In this document: piece after piece, positions 1 to 10,916 of the stretch
How positions within the stretch are numbered: the stretch's first letter is position 1
Layout of the letters: every line of letters begins with the position of its first letter
From: Metellina segmentata
Lineage: Eukaryota; Arthropoda; Arachnida; Araneae; Tetragnathidae
NCBI GenBank assembly: GCA_947359465.1
Contig: OX375872.1
Span: forward strand, 85,881,819 to 85,945,818
Length of the DNA stretch: 64,000 nucleotides
Direction of reading: 5' to 3'
The notes under the pieces: model-generated
What the model saw: the letters and a program-made list of their open reading frames with translations, nothing else
Database searches by the model: none
What the model was told of the DNA's origin: nothing
Position numbers and translations under genes: made by a program

Positions 1-130
1 TAAGGTGCACCAGCCGTCTCTACACCATACGCTTACAAGCATCCATGCACTGACCCGGATTCAAACCAGGTATCTTCCTATATCTAGAGGCTAACACCTT
101 AACCACCTGACCGGTTGGTCGACGCAACGC
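1..130 (-). repeat. tRNA-derived SINE-like repeat (family 3), truncated by window edge
   Basis: Read on the minus strand this segment has a tRNA-like head. It shows CAGGTGGTTAAGGTGTTAGCC (A-box region, as in tRNA-Leu/Ser) followed after about 35 nt by GGTTTGAATCC (B box, close to GGTTCGANNCC). I cannot fold a complete acceptor stem, so I do not call it a tRNA gene. It has no second copy in the window. Confidence 0.55.
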
Positions 131-884
131 GAGCTTGAGAGATGTTATTTATTTTAGAAAGAAAAGTCAACCTTGCCATCAAATACCGTGTCACCATGGC
201 ACTATATGAAATTAAAACACTTAGAAGGCTTTGTTCCCAATCTCTCCCTACGGATTAAAAAAATGTCCTTATTCTTACCCATGAATTTCAAAAGGCCTTG
301 AACGAAATAGATAAGGAATAGGAAGCGATCAGTGACCAGTTCCTCCACTCCTTTAAGTATCCCCTCCCTTCCATCGAAGAGCTGACTAAAAGGACGAAAA
401 AAGGGGTATTTTTTCTCTCCTTTTATACTTTGAAAAATTGACTTTCCAAACGGTTTAAATTCTCTTCAATCGCGATTGCCCCAACCTACTGGTCTAAGTC
501 ACTCCTTTCGGGTTTCTATACTCAACATAATATGTAAAAAATATTGCCCAAAATATTGGATACTGCTTTCGGGTAGATTTGAGGTCTCAAATTCGTCGAA
601 AGTGTTTGGCGATCAATATTGAGACACTTAACTAGAAAACTCATGCAGATTGTGTCAACCTATTTTGGGTTTTGGGGAAAATAAAACGGGGATCTAATAT
701 TTTGTTTTGTTAAGGGTATGTATTTATGGTTGGTAAGATCTAACCATTTTCGTGATGCGTCTAAGAATTTAAATTATAAAACTTTTTATGTTTTTGTTTT
801 TTAAATTCATAATAAATTCTTACAGATTCTGAATCTTGCAAACACACAGTCTTTACTGGAAAATCTGTTTTCTTATTGTTTGTG
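131..884. other. Unannotated AT-rich interval
   Basis: No long ORF, repeat family or tandem structure recognised here. Confidence 0.5.
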
Positions 885-1087
885 TGGGGCCGCGGTAGCT
901 TCTTTGAAAGAGTAGCGGATTAGCAACCGGAGGGTTGCCAGTTCAAAACTCAATCCAACCAAAGACAGTCGTGTACATGGGAGTTGGAGCACGTTAAATC
1001 TGTCGTGGCATGGAAGATTGGAGAAGGGGGTTCGAGCTCAAGTGTGAAGTTGTCAGCTGACTATGGTTTAACTATGCACGATGAGGT
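885..1087 (+). repeat. SINE family 1, copy a (tRNA-derived)
   Basis: Shares its head (GAGTAGCGGATTAGCAACCG, then GGGTTGCCAGTTC and CAACCAAAGAC) with the minus-strand copy at 14776-15066. Its body also matches that copy and the copy at 8857-9215. The tRNA-like A box lies in the first 30 nt and the B box (normally GTTCGAATCC) is degraded. It is directly followed by a diverged TTAA-palindrome MITE. Confidence 0.65.
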
Positions 1088-1089
1088 AA

Positions 1090-1299
1090 ATCTGATGGTT
1101 TTGTTTTTAGCTCAGAAAAATGGACATAAGCGGAAATGAGAGACTTGCCCTTCAGTGTTGTGACTAGATATCTCGTTATCAAGATACAACGGACATTTTT
1201 TGATTCCGTGATTAAGATCTGGTTCTGGTTAGTTTCATCAAATTTTGGTCAGTTTTGCATGTAACAAAATTTCTCATCGATTCGACCAATATGAGGTAA
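1090..1299 (+). mobile_element. TTAA-palindrome MITE, highly diverged copy
   Basis: The palindrome core is recognisable at 1162-1177 (GACTAGATATCTCGTT). It is followed by the family's middle segment (TTTTTTGAT..., GATTAAGATCTGGTT) and a decayed right end (TTTCTCATCG..., GAGGTAA at 1293-1299). The left end is not clear. This is probably the oldest copy in the window. Confidence 0.55.
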
Positions 1300-2027
1300 A
1301 AATATTTTCTGACTAACCTAGGGCAGACCGTTTTCTTTTAAGTTATATTGTCTTCTGTTTTAAAATAGTGTACCATTTCTTATACTGGCACTACTCACAT
1401 TCCATCTGCAAATACTGCTTGGATTTCAATCGATGCTTCGCAGTGTTAAAACATGATCTTTTAAAAACAATTTTGTTTTTACGCCCTCCATTTTCCTCAT
1501 ATCAAGTGGTAAAAATTAGATAAATGACGTTAAATACAACCATCTACGATCTACTTCATTTACTACATTTTGCTGTTAAAATATATACACACATATTTGA
1601 TAGCATTAACGTTAAATTGCCAATTAAAAACTTGCATGAAACATATTCCTAACGAATTCATTTACCTAATTATGCTTCATATTTCGGAGTACGAAAATTC
1701 TCTAATGCTGTTCTAATGAGAGCGAAATCAGATTTCGCGCTGTTGCGAAATATTCATTAAAACCCAATTTTCAAGAAAAGGGCCATCTACTAATGAATCC
1801 TTTATTATAAATTTAAGGCAAAATCGAAAGGATAGAAACGCTTACTGCACTTTTTATCAGTATTCTAATTGTAGCACAACTAACATATTCCACATTCTGA
1901 GCAACTAACGGGTTTCTGATTAGTCTCTATCGTTTACGTAACTCAATAATCCTAGTCTTGTTATTCAATAGGATGTTCGTTATTCACCAAATTCATAACT
2001 ATGTGCAAATATTGTTACATATGAGAT
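1300..2027. other. Unannotated AT-rich interval
   Basis: I see no gene or repeat here. Confidence 0.5.
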
Positions 2028-2093
2028 ATATTTAAATTTAAATGCGTTAGCTAAAATGCTTTATAGAGAGCTATTTACAAAAAAAAAAGTTCC
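2028..2093 (+). repeat. Flank duplicated with the neighbouring MITE (copy 1 of 2)
   Basis: AAATGCGTTAGCTAA..., TATTTACA..., GTTCCTTAA recurs at 2460-2506, in both cases immediately left of a TTAA-palindrome MITE. The element and its left flank were therefore duplicated together, or both inserted into copies of one older repeat. Confidence 0.7.
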
Positions 2094-2275
2094 TTAAACC
2101 GTCTTGTGGCTGTCTCGACGAGGTATCTCGTATTAAACAAAACTGAGCAGATCTTGATGGACGAGATATCTTTTCATTAGAAGAGAACTGACCAGAACCT
2201 AATCTCGTCATCATCAAAAAAATGTACAGAAACTTGATGGACGAGATATCTCGTCCTAAATACTTCGAGGGTCAA
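2094..2275 (-). mobile_element. TTAA-palindrome MITE, copy 1
   Basis: Starts TTAAACCGTCTTGTGG and ends ACTTCGAGGGTCAA, a diverged version of the family ends TTAACCCTCC...GGAGGGTTAA. A perfect 16-bp palindrome GACGAGATATCTCGTC lies at 2240-2255, with degraded ones at about 2116 and 2160. No coding capacity. Confidence 0.8.
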
Positions 2276-2314
2276 CCACTAGCGTTCCACATGTATCCCT
2301 AAAAACATTTTGCT

Positions 2315-2448
2315 TTTGATTAATAACATGGAATATTACAACAATTCATTAAAGTACACTGCTGACTATCGAATATGCATCACCATGAAGGAAGCATCCA
2401 ATAGTCTTGAAATTTGCATTTTGCGTACATAATAAAACGATATGCCAA
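2315..2448 (+). repeat. Repeat C, copy 1
   Basis: Matches the reverse complement of 22469-22600 over about 130 bp (shared blocks include GGATGCTTCCTTCATG on the other strand). Both copies lie beside a TTAA-palindrome MITE in the same relative order, so C and the MITE appear to travel as one larger repeat. Confidence 0.75.
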
Positions 2449-2459
2449 TGTTTTGCGTA

Positions 2460-2506
2460 AAAAAATTTAAATGCGTTAGCTAACAATTATTTACATAAAA
2501 TGTTCC
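2460..2506 (+). repeat. Flank duplicated with the neighbouring MITE (copy 2 of 2)
   Basis: Second copy of the flank at 2028-2093 (AAATGCGTTAGCTAACAA...). Confidence 0.7.
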
Positions 2507-2719
2507 TTAACCCTCCTGGTTGCTGTTTCGAAGAGGTATCTCGTCATAAACAAAACTGACCACATCTTGATGGATCAGATATATTGTCATAAGAAGAAAA
2601 TTGATCAAATCTTGATTCTAGTCATCATAACAACATTGTTGACGACATATCTTGTCATAATCAAAATTGGCCAGATCTTGATGGACCATATATCTCGTCG
2701 AAACCACTTGGAGGGTTAG
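2507..2719 (-). mobile_element. TTAA-palindrome MITE, copy 2
   Basis: Begins TTAACCCTCCTGGTTGCTG and ends CCACTTGGAGGGTTAG. Four or five degraded palindrome cores (for example AGAGGTATCTCGTC, GACGACATATCTTGTC) alternate with GATCTTGATGG spacers. The ends are well preserved. Confidence 0.85.
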
Positions 2720-3936
2720 TGTGGACAGTAAGAAACGCTACACTAGTTTTTACTTTTGTATAAATATTAACAAGGTGTTTTTTAGTTTAAAAATTTTCAA
2801 TTATTTGTAAGCGTAACAGCGTCTTTATCTATGAAACTTAATTCCATAAGTATTTAAGACTATCCGTTTTTATTTCAAGACCACAGCAGTATGTGATTTC
2901 CATTTAAAATTTATATTAATGTGTTTATTCGAATAAATAGAGCAAGAAAAGAAAAAAATTATCTTCGGATCATTAAGTACACGTTTTGCTATATCTTTTT
3001 TAGACTTTTCCTACCATTTTTGTCTGTTTTATGAAAATGATCGTAGGTATATGCAAACATCATTTACCAATTCAAAGACGATTTTCACTGTAAAACTATT
3101 TTCTGGTTTCATCGAATAAGGTAATATTTCTTCGAATGCAGGTTATTAAAATATATTTATTCTTTCAAATACATTTTGGTCTCTGATGTATTCTATGATT
3201 ATGTAAATACGTGATCAAGTGCGAGAAGTTGATTACTTAAATACATAAAAACACCTCGCTTTAAAGTATATAATTACACCGGAGAAATGAAATAGTTCCA
3301 AAGTGAAATTATGTTTTTTAATCAGCAAATATTTGCTTGGAAATTTGTAAAATGTCTAACTTAAAGAAAACAGAGATCGAACGATACAGTAGAAATAAAA
3401 AATGAAACGACAATAGTAAAAAATGAATTTGTGAGCAGAGAGTGAGTTAAACAGCCTGGAAACACTTTTATTGATAATATTGTCACTCGTGTATTTTAGT
3501 TTTAAATTAGTGAGGAAATCAAAATACATATTTGATTAGGACTTAAACCGAATCTTAGTGAACTAAGGAAATGATTTAAAGATATATTATGAAACTCTCT
3601 CTCTAGGTTGTGTAGTTTTGACTGACTAAAGATTTCAAGAGTTAAACTGGAATTCAACACGTTATATCAATATATAAATATTACTGCCAAAATTAATTCA
3701 TGAATTGGATGAATTAATTCAATGTAGATATGATGCATGATAAGAGTAAATATACTTTCTTTTTTATAAAAATATGTCTTACAAAAAACCCAGAAAGTAA
3801 TTTTTATAACTTCATTTCAGTTTTTCTTGAGTTTACAAAATTACGTTTAGCGATCACGCATTTTTCTGCTTTAAACACTGAATCGTATACATGCTGTACA
3901 ACAACGTATACATACATGCAATACGATAACTATATA
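2720..3936. other. Unannotated AT-rich interval
   Basis: Long runs of A and T with no recognised gene or repeat. Confidence 0.5.
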
Positions 3937-4938
3937 CACTCTATAACAAAAAAAAACGACGTATCAAGAAAGAGTTGTCCGATTGCTATAAAAATTGATG
4001 GATGTGAAGAACATACAGAGAAAAACAAATGATTAAAATTTCAGAACAATTGAATGATTTATTTCAGACTTTTGACCGTTACAAAAGGAGGAAGTCAATA
4101 AGGCGTTGCTCCACCTATGGCTTGGATGCAAGCTGTCACCCGGCGTGGCATAGGCTGAAAAAATTCCCGGATGGTGTCCTGAGGAATTTCATGCCAAAGT
4201 ATCTCCAACTGTCGGGCTAAATGGTCAACATTACGGGATGGCTGCAATCGCCTTCCCACAACGTCCCACATATGGTATATGGGAGAGAGATCAGGAGGCC
4301 TAGCTGGCCAAGGAAGTGTTGGGAAAGCTTGAAGACAATTCACAGCAAAACGCGCCGTGTTCGGACGGGCATTATCTTGTTGAAAAGTAAGTCCGGGGTG
4401 TCGCAAAAGAAACGGTAACACAACCAGTCGTAGAATGTCACTTACGTACTGTTGTGCTATACTTGAAATGACTACCAAGAATTGACCAGAAATGACTTCC
4501 AAAGGGGTCCGGCTATCAAAGGAGATAGCACCCCATACCATAACGCCCTGTTGTGGGCATGTGGGCATTATCTTAATGAAAAGTAAGTCCGGATGTCGCG
4601 AAAGGAACGATAGCACAACCGGTCGCAGACTGTCGTCTACGTAACGCTGTATTGTAAGTGTGCCTGAAAGGACTACCTAAGGGCCCCGGCTATCAAAAGA
4701 GATTGCTCCACAGACCACAACGCACTGTTGTGGGCATATGTGGCGATAGTAAGGACAGGATCCCCACGTTGCTCTGGACGCCTCCAGATCTGTCTACGGT
4801 TGTCTTCAGGACACAGTTGGAAACGGGACTCGTTACTAAAGACTATACGTCACCAGTCAGCGCCGTTCGAAGTTGATCAAGCCCGGCACCACTGTAATTC
4901 TGCGCCTTCTTGGTGCATCGATTTTTTGCAATAGAGTG
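3937..4938 (-). mobile_element. Tc1-like transposon, rearranged, with both TIRs
   Basis: The left end after TA (3935-3936) reads CACTCTATAACAAAAAAA. The reverse complement of the right end, before TA (4939-4940), reads CACTCTATTGCAAAAAATCG. These form a short TIR pair bounded by the TA target duplication of the superfamily. At 1002 bp the element lacks most of the N-terminal half of the transposase and contains an internal duplicated segment. A fragment of the same family lies at 54575-55131. Confidence 0.8.
4095..4930 (-). pseudogene. Tc1-like transposase pseudogene
   Basis: The minus strand encodes a 173-residue open stretch (4095-4616) with recognisable Tc1 blocks. These are GVMVWGAISFDSRTPL, then FQQDNARPNTARF with the second catalytic Asp, then PWPARPPDLSPIYHMWD, and a C-terminus MPRRVTACIQA...GGATPY. 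The third catalytic residue, normally Glu in SPIEH, is Tyr here, so the protein would be inactive. Further upstream (4740-4930) decayed sequence matches the region around the first Asp block, with stops. The segment at about 4384-4566 is repeated in diverged form at about 4568-4740, so the pseudogene is a chimera or carries a tandem duplication. The family assignment is from memory of Tc1-like proteins common in arthropods. Confidence 0.85.
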
Positions 4939-4940
4939 TA

Positions 4941-5344
4941 TTTTAGAGTTCCATCAGCATCAATATTCCATCAGACCATCAATATTCCATCACTATTCCA
5001 AAATAATGTGACAAGCATATATTAAAAAAAAAGTTTTTCTCTAATTTCATGAAATAAAAAACAAAACAAAATTTTACCTCTTTTATGACTATTCTCAACC
5101 AAATAACATTTTTGAAAAAGATGAAGTTTCCAATAAACTGTCCATAACCGAATTGTGAAATTGGTGCAAAGTTTATAACCTCTGTCAAAACGACAGACTG
5201 AAATTTTTAAAATCCTACTTCGAATATTTTTCTAACGCTAATTTTATTTCGAGCTTATAGCTCAGTTAGTTCTATGTAAAATCTCGTATTTCGACTGACA
5301 TTCCATTTCAAATAAAATCTTTCCCAATTCAATTACATTCTGTT
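4941..5344. other. Unannotated AT-rich interval
   Basis: I see no gene or repeat beyond short A and T runs. Confidence 0.45.
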
Positions 5345-5465
5345 CATATAAGGTAGATAGATTGTTGAGATAACGTCGCACTGGAGCAAAATATCGGGCT
5401 ACTGGCGACGGTCGGGGATCAATCCGAAGGGGAATGATATGATCGTTCAGATTAAATTCAGATCC
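5345..5465 (-). repeat. SINE family 1, copy b (3' part)
   Basis: AACGTCGCACTGGAGCAA, then GGGCTACTGGCGACGG and a GGGGATCAATCCGAAGGGG block match the 3' part of the SINE seen at 54603-54889 (opposite strand), 14776 and 18525. The head is missing. Confidence 0.7.
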
Positions 5466-5579
5466 TGGTTAATAGAAAAATTACCGTTTGTAATTTTTAT
5501 TACATACTTTGTGAATGTAGTTTAGCATAGTTATAAAACAATTTCTGTAAAACTCTCTGTTACTTGATGTAGCTATAAC

Positions 5580-5860
5580 ACCATGACGTAAGTCCTTGTG
5601 TTTTCTATTACATCGCGTGATGTCATGGTGACAATTTCCTCTTGTCGGCTGCATTCCAATAAATAATACCCCAGCTTCATAATCAATGCTCTGATTACTT
5701 CCAACAAGTCTACTCATCCAATAGTCAATAATTGTTTTCGTTTGACCCCTCCCAATTTCATATGGACACTGTGACACAAGTCCGTCTATTTTGTATTGAA
5801 TCACGTGACGTCATAACGAAGGTCCTTCTATTTTCTATTAAATCACGCGAAGTTAAGGGG
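5580..5860. repeat. Three diverged repeats bearing CRE/E-box-like palindromes
   Basis: Three related segments of about 46 bp begin near 5583, 5778 and 5819. Each contains AAGTCC/AGGTCC, then TATTTTNTATT, then ATCNCGNGANGT. The middle one has overlapping palindromes CACGTG (5802-5807) and TGACGTCA (5806-5813). The outer ones are degraded (GCGTGATGTCAT, CACGCGAAGTTA). It could be a decayed MITE or a regulatory cluster; I cannot tell which. Confidence 0.45.
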
Positions 5861-5869
5861 ATACCAGAA

Positions 5870-8856
5870 ATTCAATCGCAACACAATTCATTCTCCTTTT
5901 TTTAAAATCAATTCTAAAAGGTAAACTGTTCATTTCAGAGCAGTTCTTGTAGTTATAATAACCGAGACCAATACATTTTCCGAATTGAAATCGACGGGAT
6001 CATTTTTAAGCATTCACAGACTTCAGCTTCACAGAGAATCATTAAAAGACCCTCATTAATGAAGATGGAAAACAAATTACGAAACGCTTTTTTAAGGGCA
6101 TTTCTTTCAGAAGAATCCCTCTAGTGTATGTTGTAAGCATTCCTATAAAACATGTAATCCGATTAGCCGCACTCGCCCTAAGAGGCTCCAGGCAGTTACC
6201 GCAATCTAATGTAATAATTACTAGATCCACAAAGATGGGATCGATTGCTTTGCAATTGTTTTTCATAGCAACGCCTGTGAAGTGCACATTGGGGAAAATT
6301 CCACCCAGAGAAAAAAGACAGACGTTTTTTTTAATAATAATTTTCACTTCAGCTGCAGTGATACAGCCTAGAAGCGAGGAAGAATATATTTTTTAAAAAC
6401 ACACAAGAGGATTAGAAGTGTATAGCATGAAAGAAAATATTTCAAACGAGAGAGCATGTATTAATTATGGAAGTTTCCTTTCTGCTCTCTGGTACATGAA
6501 GGAAATAAATCAAGAAATAAGAAGAAAGATCCCTTTTTAAAGAATTTTCTCCTCCGCGAATTCCCATTTTTGAAAAATTAACTTAATAGGAAGTTTTGGA
6601 TTGTTTCGATTAAGTTGGAATCTTTCTTTGACATGAAAGCGGATTAGGAACATCGAAATTAGCGCTTCTTTACTTTTTAAAATGCCGAACCTTTATTTTT
6701 ACGTTTATCACATAATGGTACTAGATTAAATATAATTGTTCAGATATTATGTATTAAACTATATGCTAACACTATTTCTCAACTTCAATGTGATTCTCAT
6801 GGAAAGAATAGTATGTAAATATTTTCAAAGTATATGGAAAATTATTACTAAAATTGAATGTAAACAATATTGTTCAAATTGCATGTGAATATTCTTGCTT
6901 TACTGAAACCTTCAGTTTCCAACCATCAGAGTTGGTAGCAAAATGTATCTGGTTCCTCGACATTGCTTGTATATTCTTTTGGAATCTATTTCTGGAATTG
7001 GAATTTTTTCCGCGCTATTACCCTTTTACATAATCTGTTTTCTTGCATTCATTTCAAAAATGGAAACGTTTTCGAAAGCATATTCGGATTGCGTGCTTGA
7101 TACATCTAAGAAATGAAAGTACACACATGATATTACTATGGCATTACTAATTTTTAGTATTTCAAGGTGATGGTCTTACTTGGTTATTCTTTCACATTAG
7201 TTATCTAAACATTTAGTTATTTTCTGTAAGTTTAAAATAACATCTTTCTTCCATGCATATTACAATTTTTAGTAATTTACTTTTATGTAGTACATTAACA
7301 TTTATTACATGAAAACAAAATTTCTGTTTTGCTTCTCACTGTCTGGATGAGAATTAGTGTTAAAATGATCAAATACGATACGGAAAGTTTTTAATTCGAT
7401 GTTCTAGGAAATTCATGATTATTGATATTAATATAGAAAACTTCAAATACATATTTTCTGTTCAACTAGTTTCAAAGTTACAACATTCACCTTAATTTAT
7501 TTATTTCCTTGGGGATACTTGTAGTCTGATGGTTCAAAATCGAGAAAGTTCAAATCAAATAATTCAATTTTAAGTAAAATGTGTTCATACACTGCTATTT
7601 TAACAGCAGTAAAGGTTAATGAAATTTAGTCCCTTAATAGTACCTATTCAAGATTTTTACAATAATACTGATCTTACAAGCACACTATAACATTCTCTAA
7701 CATTTGTTCCTTAAAAGATGAACTAATTCAATAAATTAACAAATCCAACAAAAACACTGGGATTACTTTTTAAGATGGATATATGGATATTATATTTTAT
7801 TTGTTATTTGTGTAATTAAATAGGAAAAAAGAATTAAACGAATGGCACACAGATGGCTACTTTTACAAATAATTTATCACAAAAAGTATATCTTGAAAAA
7901 TGTTTAGAATTCGAAATACAGCTTATCCAAATGTAACACCTCAAAGTGACTGAAGAAAAAATAGCGATATTCCTAGCATTGATTTGCAGCATATAATTAA
8001 ATTGAACGATATTTAATAAAAACCACTCAAATTTAAATGTAAAAGTTGTATTTCATATTTTCATCCAGTACCAACTGTAAACAACAATTTTGTACTAAAC
8101 AAGCTGTACGTAGAATCATACTAAGCTGCAATTACTATAATATCCGTGCTCTACAAAACTTTTATGTTGAAGGTTCATTTAAGTTCCTCCGATACGAACC
8201 ACTCATTTTTCCTCTTCTACCATCATAATATTCGGAACAAAGTGCTTGGATCCAGTTGTTGGATAAGTATATTTGAATGGGGAGCCTGGAAAAGAGAGTT
8301 CCGAATGTTTTTGGGAAAATGGTACGAAATAGAATCCTTCTTTAAGGATGCAATAGAATATGTCGCAATGCAGCTCATCAAAATCTCGATTTACGCACAC
8401 AATCTGGATACAAAAAACACCATAAACAAGAAGAAAGCTATTCCCGGAAAAAATAAGTTGCCACAATTTCCAGTCTTACCTGAGATTACACGGAATCGAC
8501 CGTTCTGAGTATTACGATGATGATGATAATAAGGGGATATGAACATATCTTGCTGTTGCTAACTCAGATCCGGAATTGCGCCTTTCCTTTGCTTAAGAAA
8601 CTTGGTAAATGAAACGAAGAATGAAATTACGGTATTATTTGGAACAAATTTTTCAGTACGTATGTGTGAAAATGTAAACGACTGAATGAAATATGATACA
8701 GTTACTTGGGAATAAAGAGTAATGTAAAGTACCATTATTGGGGGTATAATATACCAGACTTGAAAACAGCTTTGAGCTAACGACATTACAAAAATTTTGT
8801 TTTGCTAATTATGAAAAACGCAATGATCATAACTGGTTTTGATAACCAAGTGTTCA
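5870..8856. other. Unannotated interval, mostly AT-rich
   Basis: Mostly AT-rich DNA without recognised features. At 6040-6400 the composition is more mixed and both strands are open for about 90-100 codons, but I recognise no protein motif. At 8200-8510 both strands are again open, but reading them as genes needs non-ATG starts. I call no gene. Confidence 0.45.
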
Positions 8857-9215
8857 ATGATAGGTCTGGAAATGTTCCACCTAAGCATTCAAATATGATA
8901 AGCAATTCATTGGTTTGATAGATAGTTGAATTAGCGTCGTACTGGGGAAACACAACGGGCTATTGGCCCGTTGTGTTTCCCCAGTACGACGGAGTACGTT
9001 GTGTTTCCCCAGTCCGGAATGAATCCCAAAGGGGAAAGCTCCGAAGACACCACCTCGTCATTTTGAAGCACGGTCCAATGATGAAGTCACACCTGAGCTG
9101 GCACCCCACTCTCCGAACTTCCACACCTCGAACAGATTTATCATGCACCACCAACCACACGTGCGATGGTATTCGATTGTAGCAAGTTTTGAAATCGCAA
9201 CCCTCAGGTCATTCA
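8857..9215 (-). repeat. SINE family 1, copy c, with long 3' tail
   Basis: The minus-strand copy shares the body with 14776-15066 (CACCTGAGCTGG, CTCCGAACTTCCACACC). It also shares an unusual long 3' extension (GGAAATGTTCCACC, AGCATTCAAATAT, AATTCATT at 8868-8915) with 14476-14555. It contains a perfect local inverted duplication at 8935-8991. Confidence 0.75.
8935..8991. repeat. Perfect 26-bp-arm hairpin inside a SINE
   Basis: Arms 8935-8960 and 8966-8991 are exact reverse complements around the loop TATTG. A partial third copy of the right arm follows at 8992-9014 (GAGTACGTTGTGTTTCCCC). Other SINE copies lack this, so it arose after this copy inserted. Confidence 0.9.
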
Positions 9216-10916
9216 TTTGGATAGTTATTTCATTAAATTGTTAACTATTGACCTGCTTAGAATAAATATATTTAAAAATAAAACGTAACTCTTCCAACAT
9301 ATTTCCAAACCGACTTTCTGTGACTTTTAAAAAAGTGAGGTTCTTTATTCTATCATTCTTCCATCTCGGTCCTCTTGCGATGTAACTTTAAAGTGTCCCT
9401 GTTTCTCCACCAGCTGCATATTAGATATATCGCTTTTTATGTTATAAGCTTTTATTGTGGAGAAAAATAGTTCTAAACTGCTTAGAGCTTACTGAAAAAC
9501 TAAACTTAAATGTCAATATATAGCTCAGATCTATTCAACAGATGGAACGGATCTGTATTATGTCAACGTCATAGAAATAAATCAAGTGAACCATAAATCA
9601 TTAGATATTTTCTATAAGAAACAGATTTTCAAACTTGGTATTGATGTGGCATTACTTTCTTTGATGAAAAGATGACTTTATTTTCTAAAACTTTTTAGTT
9701 CATAGAAAGCGTTTGTAAAAACTATTATCCTGTAATTTTTAAAGTTTTTTCACAAACTTTTGATAAATATTTGATCATTTAACTGTAAAGAAATGTATAA
9801 AATTCTTCAAAATAGAGATGGTTTATTTAAAGTAATTAACGAGTAAAATTAGTAAAAACATAAAAAAAATTAATACATGTGCTTTCAAGTAGAGAACATT
9901 ATTTTACACTTAAATTGCTTATTTCAATGTAAAAGTAACTAACTGCATAACAAATTATTTTCACTTTCAGTTCTTGCACTTCAATATAGTCAGACATAAG
10001 AAATATACAGTAGATAAAATCTCTAATAAAAGTTGAAATTAAGAAAGGAAAAAGTTCAAAACCGATTGAATGCTTCATCGTAATGAGATGCATTGAATTC
10101 AAGATTTTTAACAGATAGAGTAAACATAGAGTTCGTGATTCCTTTTAGAAGAGAATCCATTCAACTTCTTTGCAAAGTTAATGATTGTAAATTTATTTCG
10201 TATGTGCATTTTATACTTAAATTAGTCCTTTAACATCCCATTGAGTTTTAGATTATGTAAACGCTTATCTATACAAGGATTGTTTCTGAAAATGTAAACT
10301 TGGAAGAAACTTAATGATTCTTTTGCAAACATGGGCGATTTTAGAATTTCCAGGGTTCATCTATTGAATCAAATGAGGTATTTCTTTCTTCTCTCTTCTT
10401 CTTGATTGAAGCGTGTTTAACTGCATCGAAACGTAGTCATGCCCAAGGATCATCAAAGTCTCTCTTCAAGAATGATCAATCAATTGAAAGATTACCAAAC
10501 AGACATTGATTCAGCGTCGAAGATCACGTAAACCAGAGTCAGGTTTTTAAAAACTCCTTTTCAGTCTTTTATTTAATTTTTTCTCTTCAACACTGGCACA
10601 TTAAGAAGAGGGAAAATAAAAACACGACACAGAATAAAATCGATGCGAATAAGGAACAAAATCTGTGAGTGTAATGGACCAGGGAAATGGAGTTTCGGAT
10701 TTGGAAATATCTTTTCATTTTTCTCCTTGCACGTCAGTTTTAGGTACGAAGAAGAATTAGCATATGGGTTTCTTGGCAATCAGAATTTAAAAGGAAGACG
10801 CTTTTGAAGAAGCAAGTGACAGTAAAATCTTTATTTGTTAGTTCGTATTGTACGCGGGATTTATGAGAATCCGCTAAAACTGATAAGTTACATATGTTTA
10901 AATTAAAACAAATGTA
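9216..10916. other. Unannotated AT-rich interval
   Basis: No recognised gene or dispersed repeat. A short (CT)n run lies just beyond, at 10926-10942. Confidence 0.5.

Noticed and set aside
1..130. Complete tRNA gene
   Set aside because: A- and B-box-like sequences are present but I cannot form acceptor and anticodon stems of the right length; SINE-like is the better call.
8146..8508. Overlapping open frames of about 90-120 codons on both strands, one with a hydrophobic N-terminus
   Set aside because: They need GTG or TTG starts, which animals rarely use, and I recognise no family. Splice signals were not convincing.
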